Positions 38,299-42,802 of a stretch of 42,802 nucleotides of DNA are shown piece after piece. The stretch covers positions 1 through 42,802 of the forward strand of contig CAZOOK010000043.1 in the NCBI GenBank assembly GCA_964581385.1, read 5' to 3'. Source of the DNA: CAZOOK01 sp964581385. Lineage in GTDB: Bacteria > Pseudomonadota > Gammaproteobacteria > Nevskiales > Nevskiaceae. How positions within the stretch are numbered: the stretch's first letter is position 1; every line of letters starts with the position of its first letter. Made by a program: the position numbers and the translations under genes. The notes under the pieces were generated by a model. That model did not search any database and was not told the DNA's origin. It worked only from the letters and a program-made list of their open reading frames with translations.

Positions 38299-38785
38299 CG
38301 AAGTTTCTCCGGTTCGGGTTGGGGGCAGAGATGAACCAGCCGCCGTGCTGCCCATCGGAGGCGAGCTGGAAGGTGAAATCATAGGTGTCGGCGCGCATGA
38401 TCTTGATGCGCGCCATCTTCGCCGCGGGCGGCGCCCACGCGGCGCAGAGGCCGACGACGTGCTTGTCGTCCTCGATGACCTTGTGCTCGACGAGGAGGTC
38501 GAGAAGCGCCTTGATGCGGTTGTCGATGTCGGCGGCGGCCGATCCGCGCTCGACCGAGATCATCACCAGGACGCTGCCGGCGACGCAGCCGGGCCGCTGC
38601 TCACGGAGCCGCCAGCCGGCATGGCCGCGCCAGTCGTCGTAGACGCGGGTTCGCACGCGCCCGCCGGGCCGGTTGCGCCAAAGTTCGTTCGTGGACGGCG
38701 GGCACGGCAGCGTGAGCGAGACGGACGAGACCGCTTCCGTCTGCGGCTCAACGGGGACGGCGCGGATGGTTGCGGCGCGCGTCAT
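38288..38785 (-). CDS. rusA: RusA-type Holliday junction resolvase
   Basis: 165 residues. RusA pattern: LTLPCPPSTNELWRN (substrate strand), RTRVYDDWRGHAGWR, and the acidic metal site Asp86-Ile-Asp88-Asn with Lys92 (DIDNRIKALLDLL), then HKVIEDDKHV (Asp106, Asp107). It cuts four-way junctions after recombination or replication so DNA can be packaged. About 20 extra residues precede the usual start; the coupling ATGA with the upstream HTH gene (38782-38785) supports the long form. Confidence 0.88.
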   Translation of the reverse strand: MTRAATIRAVPVEPQTEAVSSVSLTLPCPPSTNELWRNRPGGRVRTRVYDDWRGHAGWRLREQRPGCVAGSVLVMISVERGSAAADIDNRIKALLDLLVEHKVIEDDKHVVGLCAAWAPPAAKMARIKIMRADTYDFTFQLASDGQHGGWFISAPNPNRRNFDGT

Positions 38786-39147
38786 GCGCCGCCCTCCGGC
38801 AGATTCAGCGCCGACCGAAGCCGCGCCTGGCTCGCCAGAGCCGACTGGAAATCGCTCGAAGCAGCGTCCAGGCCAGTCTGGCGAGCGATCTGGATTTCGA
38901 ATTCGACATGCCGAAGTTCCGCTTCCAATGCGCGCAACACGCCGCTGCGGATGAAGTCAAATACGTGGGCCGGAACAGATTTCAGGCGACCCTTCCTCAG
39001 GTTTTCGAGCGTGCCCGAGGCGACGCCGATCTTGCGGGCGACGGCCACGCGGGCCTGTCGCAGCGGCTCGCCGGTGGCGGCCGCCTCCCGGTCCTCGAGC
39101 ATCCTCGCCCAATCGCGGGCGCGCTCGAGATACACCGTCGCGGTCAT
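38782..39147 (-). CDS. Small HTH-containing early protein
   Basis: 121 residues from ATG 39147, with GAGG upstream. An HTH-like stretch QARVAVARKIGVASGTLENL (about 31-50, numbered from this start) and a following basic RKGRLKSV suggest DNA binding. The C-terminal half is a long helix (VLRALEAELRHVEFEIQIAR). It could be a transcription regulator or an origin-binding factor, as it is the first typical gene after the GapR-like gene. Not recognised as a named family. Confidence 0.65.
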   Translation of the reverse strand: MTATVYLERARDWARMLEDREAAATGEPLRQARVAVARKIGVASGTLENLRKGRLKSVPAHVFDFIRSGVLRALEAELRHVEFEIQIARQTGLDAASSDFQSALASQARLRSALNLPEGGA

Positions 39148-39419
39148 CGATATCCTCTCGCGGGGGATGCGCATGCACTCGCCTCTCGTCCATGTTTCGG
39201 GGCGACGGAAGGAGCGAAGCGATGTGCGGAGATTTCGAGCCGATCGGCTTGGCGGCTATGCGGCTCGTGGAAGGACTGAGGGAAAAGGCCGGGGCCGAAG
39301 CCCCGGCAGGCTTGGGAGGCGAACTGACGAACCTGAAGACAGAGGTTCGCGTCACTGCCGGTGAGCGACCGGCGGCGCCTGCGGGCGATTGCCCGAAGCT
39401 CGGATAGGCGGGTCATCAT
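39144..39419 (-). CDS. Possible 91-aa protein spanning the early terminator (doubtful)
   Basis: An open frame from ATG 39419 to TGA 39144 overlaps its neighbours by ATGA at both ends: it starts on the stop of the GapR-like gene and stops on the start of the HTH gene. That double coupling argues for it. Against it, the product is unlike a folded protein (Arg/Ser/His/Pro-rich: SQACRGFGPGLFPQSFHEPH), and a strong intrinsic terminator hairpin lies in the middle (39283-39307). The stretch may instead be a noncoding regulatory leader. I keep it with low confidence. Confidence 0.35.
   Translation of the reverse strand: MMTRLSELRAIARRRRRSLTGSDANLCLQVRQFASQACRGFGPGLFPQSFHEPHSRQADRLEISAHRFAPSVAPKHGREASACASPARGYR
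39283..39307 (-). terminator. Intrinsic terminator in the leftward early operon (tL1-like)
   Basis: On the minus strand GCCGGGGC, the tetraloop TTCG and GCCCCGGC form an 8-bp stem followed by CTTTTCCC. UUCG-capped stems with a T-run are typical intrinsic terminators. It lies after the GapR-like gene and before the recombination and replication genes. Confidence 0.7.
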
Positions 39420-39961
39420 CGGACCCACGCGTTCGCCGGATCGCCCCGGCGGAGGTAGGCGGGAATGCCTTCCTCGGCCGGCTTCGCCCTTTCCGGGCGG
39501 GGCCAGCGGAAGGCGAGAGCGGCAGGCTTCGGAGCGGCGACGGGCTCGGGAGCCGGAGCCTCGTGCGCGTGCACGAGAGGCTCCGTCGCCGCCGGCACCG
39601 TCTCGTGCGCGTGCACGAGAGCAGCCGGCTCCGGCTGCTTGGCCTCGGCGACCGGAGCCTCGTGCGCGTGCACGAGGGGAGCGGGTTCCTCTCGCGTGCG
39701 GGTGCGCGAGGCGGCCTCGTTCTGCTTTACTTGCGGAGTGTTCAGTTTTTCTAGATAGAGGCCGACGATTTCTTGCAGGTTCTCCCATTTTGTTTCGCCG
39801 TTACGGCGAGCACGCAGGGCTTCCTTGAGTGCCCGCACGTCCAGTCCGACGCCCTTCGCTTCCTTGAACAGTTCGGCCTTGTCGGCGTTCAGGTCGTCGA
39901 TCTGGTTCTGAACGTTCTCGATGCGCGCGGCGATCGAGCGGAGGGGATCGTTAACGGTCAT
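39416..39961 (-). CDS. GapR/DUF2312-like nucleoid protein with a repetitive tail
   Basis: 181 residues. Residues about 5-75 match the DUF2312/GapR fold (LRSIAARIENVQNQIDDLNA, DKAELFKEAKGVGLDVRALK, then EIVGLYLEKL), a coiled-coil DNA-binding protein; Caulobacter GapR binds AT-rich overtwisted DNA ahead of replication forks. The tail has three VHAHE motifs (97-101, 116-120, 130-134) in Pro/Ala/Glu-rich sequence. These come from an 18-bp palindromic DNA repeat inside the gene. It is the first full gene of the leftward operon after cro. A role at the phage origin or as an anti-host nucleoid factor is inferred. Confidence 0.75.
   Translation of the reverse strand: MTVNDPLRSIAARIENVQNQIDDLNADKAELFKEAKGVGLDVRALKEALRARRNGETKWENLQEIVGLYLEKLNTPQVKQNEAASRTRTREEPAPLVHAHEAPVAEAKQPEPAALVHAHETVPAATEPLVHAHEAPAPEPVAAPKPAALAFRWPRPERAKPAEEGIPAYLRRGDPANAWVR
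39560..39710. repeat. Iteron-like array of 18-bp hyphenated palindromes
   Basis: CTCGTGCGCGTGCACGAG occurs exactly at 39560-39577, 39602-39619 and 39659-39676. Each has 7-bp arms (CTCGTGC, GCACGAG) and a 4-base centre. A degenerate copy (CTCGCG and CGCGAG arms) lies at 39691-39710. All are inside the GapR-like gene. Confidence 0.8.
39719..39800. other. AT-rich stretch next to the iteron-like array (possible unwinding element)
   Basis: By my count 39721-39800 is about 46% GC in a region that is otherwise GC-rich. It directly adjoins the palindrome array, as the AT-rich element adjoins the O iterons in lambda ori. It is also coding (GapR-like residues about 55-80). Confidence 0.45.
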
Positions 39962-40001
39962 CTGCTACGCCTAAGCTGTTCGGAATTGAGAGGGTGAAGT
40001 C

Positions 40002-40187
40002 ATGGCAAACGATCGCATTAGAATGGGCGGCCCCCCAGGCGCATCCCGACCATATATACCGCTCCCACAAACCAATGAGCCCGCACAGCAAGTCGCACAA
40101 GCACTCGACCACATAGCAGTTGTGCTTTCCTCGATAGATTCGCGTCTCGAAATTCTTGTCGCCTTGCTTGGCGCGAAGCTTCGGTAA
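40002..40187 (+). CDS. 61-aa protein, rightward, between cro and the GapR-like gene (tentative)
   Basis: ATG 40002 has GAGAGGG upstream. The product is Pro-rich at first (GGPPGASRPYIPLPQT), then a helix, QQVAQALDHIAVVLSSIDSR with LEILVALLGAKLR, like many small helical proteins. Third codon positions are less GC-rich than in neighbours. On the other strand a 62-codon frame (40018-40206) starts by ATGA overlap with the cro stop, so only one of the two is likely real. The helix pattern favours this one; coupling favours the other. No promoter is evident. Confidence 0.45.
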   Translation: MANDRIRMGGPPGASRPYIPLPQTNEPAQQVAQALDHIAVVLSSIDSRLEILVALLGAKLR

Positions 40188-40202
40188 GGGGGTCGGCGGC
40201 GG

Positions 40203-40418
40203 TCATGCGGCTGCCTCAGATTGCGGGAGCACGAGATCGTTCGGCGTGATCGTGCCGCCCGACCATTCGGCGATCCGGCGCATCAGGTCTGCGCTCGGGT
40301 TGCCCTTGCCGTTCTCAATGCGGGAGAGCGTGGCGGCGCTCGTCATGCCGATGCCGGCGGCCGCTTCGTCGAGCGTCGCTCCGATCGACTGTCGATAGGC
40401 TTTGAGCGGGTGTTCCAT
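40203..40418 (-). CDS. Cro-like HTH repressor
   Basis: 71 residues, a complete HTH_XRE domain: HPLKAYRQSIGATLDEAAAG, TSAATLSRIENGKGNPSADL and MRRIAEWSGG. Like lambda Cro it is the first gene of the early operon opposite cI. Its promoter (40425-40453) places the start of transcription at or next to the A of its ATG, so the mRNA is probably leaderless; there is indeed no ribosome binding site beyond GAGGGA directly at the ATG. It should bind the operators at 40428-40499 and favour lytic growth. Confidence 0.82.
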   Translation of the reverse strand: MEHPLKAYRQSIGATLDEAAAGIGMTSAATLSRIENGKGNPSADLMRRIAEWSGGTITPNDLVLPQSEAAA

Positions 40419-40424
40419 TCCCTC

Positions 40425-40453
40425 TTATTACGCTAGATGCAAGTTCGCGTCAA
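40425..40453 (-). promoter_or_regulatory. Leftward early promoter (cro promoter)
   Basis: On the minus strand TTGACG (40448-40453), a 17-base spacer and TAATAA (40425-40430). The operator at 40428-40442 fills the spacer and touches the -10, so bound repressor would block polymerase. Confidence 0.8.
40428..40442. promoter_or_regulatory. Repressor operator O1
   Basis: TTACGCTAGATGCAA; its complement TTGCATCTAGCGTAA differs by one base from the operator at 41320. It lies between -35 and -10 of the leftward promoter. Confidence 0.75.
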
Positions 40454-40459
40454 GCCGAT

Positions 40460-40475
40460 TTGCACCTAGGCGTCA
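40460..40475. promoter_or_regulatory. Degenerate repressor operator O2
   Basis: TTGCACCTAGGCGTCA matches the operator pattern with one inserted base and altered ends. Middle site of the cI-cro gap; weak, and may only bind cooperatively. Confidence 0.45.
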
Positions 40476-40484
40476 GGACATGGC

Positions 40485-40499
40485 TTGCGGCAAGCGTAA
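40485..40499. promoter_or_regulatory. Repressor operator O3
   Basis: TTGCGGCAAGCGTAA differs at two positions from the operator at 41320. It overlaps the -10 of the cI promoter (40497-40502), so the repressor or Cro bound here would shut cI off. Confidence 0.65.
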
Positions 40500-40502
40500 A
40501 AT
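40497..40502 (+). promoter_or_regulatory. cI promoter -10 element (pRM-like)
   Basis: TAAAAT seven bases before the ATG of the cI-like gene. A matching -35 is absent, as in promoters that need activation by bound repressor. The RNA would start at the ATG. Confidence 0.55.
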
Positions 40503-40509
40503 ACAAGCC

Positions 40510-40878
40510 ATGCCAAAGAGATATCGCGTCCCCGGAAAGGCCCGACTGCACCATTTCATCAAGGATTGGCGCATCTATCGCGGGCTCACGCAGGAGCAGC
40601 TGGCGGACCGCCTATCCGAGCACGGGGACACCATCAGCGCCGCCACCGTGTCGCGCATCGAGCGCGGCGCCCTGCCCTACACCCAGGACATGCTTGAGGC
40701 GATCGCCGACGCCCTCGGCCTCGATGATCCCGCCTCACTCCTCATGCGCAATCCGCTTGAGCCCGAGGCGCCCTGGTCGATCTGGGACAAGCTCAAGCCG
40801 GCCACGAAGCGCCAGGCGCTCGAGTTGCTCAAGACGCTTCAGCGCACGGACGAAGCAGAAGGGGAGGAAGCAGCGTGA
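40510..40878 (+). CDS. CI-like repressor, HTH_XRE, no peptidase domain
   Basis: 122 residues from ATG 40510, chosen because the TAAAAT at 40497-40502 puts transcription start on this codon (leaderless, as in lambda cI); earlier Met codons would lie upstream of that start. HTH at about 16-72: LHHFIKDWRIYRGLTQEQLA and ATVSRIERGALPYTQDMLEA. The C-terminus is a short helix (WDKLKPATKRQALELLKTLQ) that may dimerise. The S24 autopeptidase domain of classical CI is absent, so RecA-driven self-cleavage should not be the induction route. It faces away from cro across operators O1-O3. Confidence 0.82.
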   Translation: MPKRYRVPGKARLHHFIKDWRIYRGLTQEQLADRLSEHGDTISAATVSRIERGALPYTQDMLEAIADALGLDDPASLLMRNPLEPEAPWSIWDKLKPATKRQALELLKTLQRTDEAEGEEAA

Positions 40879-41150
40879 CGAAAGACGAAGTCGAGCTAGA
40901 GGCGCGTTTGCAGGCGATGGAGTATTTCATCGCCCATTTCATCAACGTCACCTACGGCGCCGCGCACGCCAGCAGCACAGATATCGAGCGCAGCGAAGCC
41001 GAGCTGGCCGCAACACTCGAAGCATTTGCAGTGCCAGGAATCGGCGCAGCCATGTCCGATCACGTCTCTGCCGAGATTCAGAGCGCCGTACAAAAGCTGC
41101 TAGCCGATGCCCGGTCGATGCGGGAAATGAAGGGTAGCCCGGCAAGGTAG
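40875..41150 (+). CDS. Unknown protein in the rex position
   Basis: 91 residues from GTG 40875, overlapping the cI stop as GTGA, so it is expressed with cI in the lysogen. All-helical: MTKDEVELEARLQAMEYFIA, with HFINVTYGAAHASSTDIERS and SAVQKLLADARSMREMKG. There are no membrane segments or known motifs. In lambda the genes after cI are rexAB; by place this could modify lysogeny, stabilise CI or exclude other phages. An antirepressor-control role is another option. Confidence 0.65.
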   Translation: MTKDEVELEARLQAMEYFIAHFINVTYGAAHASSTDIERSEAELAATLEAFAVPGIGAAMSDHVSAEIQSAVQKLLADARSMREMKGSPAR

Positions 41151-41236
41151 CGTCCATCCCGGCAAGCCCCGCCGGCCAGAGACAGGCCGGATCTGGCGTC
41201 CACTCTCCGAACTCGTCCATCGCCATCTCCTGATTC

Positions 41237-41263
41237 GCCCCGCTCCGGCGGGGCTTCGCGTTT
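41237..41263 (+). terminator. Hairpin after the cI operon
   Basis: GCCCCGC and GCGGGGC pair across TCCG (41237-41254), followed by TTCGCGTTT. It would end the cI transcript before the rightward promoter at 41309. Confidence 0.6.
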
Positions 41264-41287
41264 GTACGCATGGAGCATAGCAGCGAC

Positions 41288-41302
41288 TTACGCATGATGC
41301 AA
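41288..41302. promoter_or_regulatory. Repressor operator O4
   Basis: TTACGCATGATGCAA; the complement TTGCATCATGCGTAA differs from O1 by two or three central bases. It lies just upstream of the -35 of the rightward promoter. Confidence 0.65.
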
Positions 41303-41308
41303 ATTCGC

Positions 41309-41337
41309 TTGACATGCATTTGCGTCTAGCGTAACGT
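41309..41337 (+). promoter_or_regulatory. Rightward repressor-controlled promoter
   Basis: TTGACA (41309-41314), 17 bases, TAACGT (41332-41337). It has the same design as the cro promoter: operator O5 sits in the spacer and touches the -10. It drives the operon starting at 41374, which has a normal leader and ribosome binding site. Confidence 0.75.
41320..41334. promoter_or_regulatory. Repressor operator O5
   Basis: TTGCGTCTAGCGTAA, the best-formed copy: outer TTGCG/CGTAA nearly symmetric about TCTAG. It lies between the -35 and -10 of the rightward promoter. Confidence 0.75.
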
Positions 41338-41373
41338 CCCTCCATACCGGCACGCCGCCGGATGGAGGTTCCG

Positions 41374-41859
41374 ATGAACATCCGCATTGACCCCACCCTG
41401 CCCCGCCCCGGCTGGCAGGACACTCGTTTCGTTCCATGCCCCGCATGCGAGGGCGAGGGGCTCATCCGGCACGGCTGGCGCTGCGAGGAGTGCAACGGCA
41501 CGGGCGAGGTCGAGGAGACGGCGCAACCCGTCACACTCGAAGACCTCGACCAGATCCCGCCGCTGGTCATCCCCGACGAGCTGCCCGGCCACGCCCGCGA
41601 CATGCTCGCGCATCTGGACCACGGCTACACCCGCGCGGCCGAGATGATGGCCGACGATCCGGCCCGACATCGCGGCTCTGCGGCGGCCGAGGCTCATGCG
41701 GCGCTGCTGCGGCTCGATCCGCGCCTGCCCTTCGCGATGGACGGGCACAAGTTCCTGACCGGTCGCGGAGACGACGCCGGCACGGCGCACATCCTCCACC
41801 TCTACATCACGCTCCTGACCACCCAGGCCAGGGCGCGCAAGACGCGGAGGGTTGCGTGA
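41374..41859 (+). CDS. DnaJ-type zinc-finger-like early protein
   Basis: 161 residues from ATG 41374 (TGGAGG upstream). Two CxxCxGxG motifs of the DnaJ central domain, CPACEGEG (C22, C25) and CEECNGTG (C37, C40), should bind one zinc ion. The rest is a helical domain of unknown kind (LPGHARDMLAHLDHGYTRAA). Without a J-domain it is not a full DnaJ; such small zinc proteins occur in phages near xis/int, possibly as RNA- or protein-binding factors. First gene of the rightward operon. Confidence 0.65.
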   Translation: MNIRIDPTLPRPGWQDTRFVPCPACEGEGLIRHGWRCEECNGTGEVEETAQPVTLEDLDQIPPLVIPDELPGHARDMLAHLDHGYTRAAEMMADDPARHRGSAAAEAHAALLRLDPRLPFAMDGHKFLTGRGDDAGTAHILHLYITLLTTQARARKTRRVA

Positions 41860-42032
41860 TGGCCCGCCCGGCGAACACCTATCGCGGCGCTCGGCGCAAT
41901 CAGTGGCGCGAACTCAACGCATGGCCGTCGCTGTCGAAGCGACCGAAAGCGTCGTGGCGGTGGTTCGTCATGACGCCCAAGGCAAACAAGAAGAACCGCG
42001 AGGCCCGGCGCATCGCGAGGGCCGCGCCATGA
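41859..42032 (+). CDS. 57-aa basic protein
   Basis: Starts ATG 41859 on the TGA of the previous gene (one-base overlap) and ends TGA 42032 on the next ATG. The product is Arg/Lys/Trp-rich (YRGARRNQWRELNAWPSLSK, KKNREARRIARAAP). Its charge suggests nucleic-acid binding. Overlap coupling at both ends is the main support. No family recognised. Confidence 0.6.
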   Translation: MARPANTYRGARRNQWRELNAWPSLSKRPKASWRWFVMTPKANKKNREARRIARAAP

Positions 42033-42121
42033 TCACCGGATTCGTCTGCTTTATGGCCGGCTGCGTCGTCACCGTGATCGTGCTCGCGTGGGTGAGCGCA
42101 AATGAGGAGGACGCGCCATGA
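42029..42121 (+). CDS. 30-aa single-TM protein
   Basis: MITGFVCFMAGCVVTVIVLA followed by WVSANEEDAP: one membrane helix with a short acidic tail. ATGA overlaps on both sides place it in the operon. Too short for a family call; membrane-bound micro-proteins in the early region of phages often act on host membrane enzymes or exclude superinfecting phage. Confidence 0.55.
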   Translation: MITGFVCFMAGCVVTVIVLAWVSANEEDAP

Positions 42122-42363
42122 ACGCCCCGCTCCGCGTCCGCCTCGCCGCCTCCCTCCTCGCCTCGCTCGACGTCATCGATCTGGACGGCGCGATCGGCGA
42201 TCGCGTGGCTGACCTGAATAGCCTCCGCCGCACGCTGGCATGGGCCACCGCCGCCGGCGCCGCCCCGAGCGAGGCGACGATCCGCGAGATCGAGAGCATC
42301 GCCAGCCGGCTCCTGCAGCACGCCAGCGCCTATCGCATTCACGCCAACCTGGGGGCCAACTGA
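42118..42363 (+). CDS. Hypothetical helical early protein
   Basis: 81 residues, mostly helical: MNAPLRVRLAASLLASLDVI, ADLNSLRRTLAWATAAGAAP, IREIESIASRLLQHASAYRI. It may form a small helical bundle. Overlaps its neighbours (ATGA before, TGATG after). Function unknown. Confidence 0.6.
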   Translation: MNAPLRVRLAASLLASLDVIDLDGAIGDRVADLNSLRRTLAWATAAGAAPSEATIREIESIASRLLQHASAYRIHANLGAN

Positions 42364-42802
42364 TGGCACGCAAGAAGAAGATCGAGACCGTCGCCGAAGC
42401 CGCTCCGGCTCAGCCCACTATCACCGCAATCAAGGGCTTCAACCCGGACTGGACCTGTCGCGGTTTTCAGTTCGAGGTTGGCAAGACCTACCGCCACGAA
42501 GGCAAGGTCGCCGCCTGCGAATCCGGCTTCCACTCGATCGAAGGCCACCCGTTTGAGGTCTTCCACTACTACGCGCCGGGTCTGTCCAGGTACGCCGAGG
42601 TCGAGGCGTCCGGAGAGATCGCGCGGCATGACGACGACAGCAAGATAGCCAGCGCTCAGATCACCATCAAGGCCGAGCTTCACATCCCCGATCTCGTGGC
42701 GCGGGCCGTGAAGTGGGTTTTCGATCGCGCTCTGCCGGCAGAGGGTTCCAGCGCGACGGGCGACCGGTCTGCAGCCAGCGCGACGGGCTTCCAGTCTGCA
42801 GC
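42363..42802 (+). CDS. DUF7666-like protein with tandem repeats (3' end missing)
   Basis: 146 codons are in the window, no stop. The Lys-rich start is followed by ITAIKGFNPDWTCRGFQFEV and GKTYRHEGKVAACESGFHSI, then EVFHYYAPGLSRYAEVEASG and SKIASAQITIKAELHIPDLV, the domain known as DUF7666 in rhizobial phages. From about residue 130 comes a nine-residue repeat (SATGDRSAA, SATGFQSAA), as in trimeric beta-roll heads of adhesins. The sequence stops inside the second visible repeat. Length and end of the protein cannot be judged. Confidence 0.7.
   Translation, partial: MARKKKIETVAEAAPAQPTITAIKGFNPDWTCRGFQFEVGKTYRHEGKVAACESGFHSIEGHPFEVFHYYAPGLSRYAEVEASGEIARHDDDSKIASAQITIKAELHIPDLVARAVKWVFDRALPAEGSSATGDRSAASATGFQSA
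42750..42802 (+). repeat. 27-bp tandem repeat at the window end
   Basis: Unit 42750-42776 is followed by a 26-base second copy (42777-42802) that is cut by the window end. Copies share AGCGCGACGGGC at the start and TCTGCAGC near the end. It encodes the nine-residue repeat of the preceding gene. Confidence 0.8.

Noticed and set aside
39222..39407. A + strand 61-codon frame with AAGGAG seven bases before its ATG.
   Set aside because: Low-complexity product, antisense to the early operon and crossing the terminator hairpin; listed only as part of a finding.
39560..39710. CRISPR array, because of regularly repeated palindromes.
   Set aside because: Repeats are 18 bp with unequal spacing, lie inside a coding frame, and there are no cas genes; the Cas4-like nuclease is a phage exonuclease.
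1..42802. Diversity-generating retroelement, insertion sequences or transposons.
   Set aside because: No reverse transcriptase motif, template/variable repeat pair, transposase or terminal inverted repeats were found by eye.

Overview
The whole window is phage DNA and no host gene is recognisable at either end. It reads as a temperate, P22-like podovirus or its prophage from an alphaproteobacterium, most likely Rhizobiales. The pointers to that host group are the high GC content and two small genes resembling proteins of that lineage: a GapR/DUF2312-like protein and a protein reduced to the GcrA C-terminal motif. The integrase and several other genes also resemble those of rhizobial prophages. 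These family calls rest on motifs and gene order read by eye; no database search was possible.

Layout. At 1-890 (+) lie the end of an unknown gene, the first ~25 codons of an excisionase-like gene, and a tyrosine recombinase reduced to its catalytic half, apparently fused by an internal deletion. From 1069 to 3242 (-) is a lysis/envelope cassette: four small membrane proteins, one secreted protein and a tail-lysozyme-type endolysin. From 3321 to 26182 (-) is the virion operon. Read in its own direction it runs: small basic protein, small terminase, large terminase, small gene, P22-type portal, 168-aa protein, head-fibre-like protein, 122-aa gene, scaffold, N4-gp56/DUF4043-type capsid, two probable decoration proteins, a glycosyltransferase, a 67-aa gene, gp4-like adaptor, gp10-like stabiliser, tail-fibre/needle-like protein, a small protein, three ejection-protein-like genes, an M15 peptidase/peptidoglycan-binding protein and a beta-helix protein. 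A secreted 'moron' gene sits on the opposite strand at 7168-7527.

From 26299 to 40418 (-) is the early and replication region. In transcription order it holds Cro-like repressor, GapR-like protein, HTH protein, RusA, Sak4-like ATPase, DUF669, Cas4-like exonuclease, GcrA-like mini-protein, SNF2-type helicase, amino-methyltransferase, C5-methyltransferase, SF2 helicase with zinc ribbon, DUF3310, ThyX, a small Cys-containing protein and a primase-polymerase/helicase. A 169-aa and a 102-aa gene follow, just before the late promoter. From 40510 to 42802 (+) are the CI-like repressor, a gene in the rex position, and a rightward operon that runs off the window inside a tandem repeat.

Regulation. 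Two outward promoters, each with a -35 TTGACR, a 17-bp spacer and an operator of the form TTGCRNCNWGCGTAA inside the spacer, flank the CI gene, as pL and pR do in lambda. A promoter at 26255-26283 is followed at once by an intrinsic terminator at 26207-26235, the layout of lambda pR'-tR', so the terminase and virion genes are probably switched on by antitermination. Further intrinsic terminators lie at 39283-39307 and 3274-3297. A set of 18-bp hyphenated palindromes next to an AT-rich stretch inside the GapR-like gene (39560-39800) resembles a lambda-type iteron origin.
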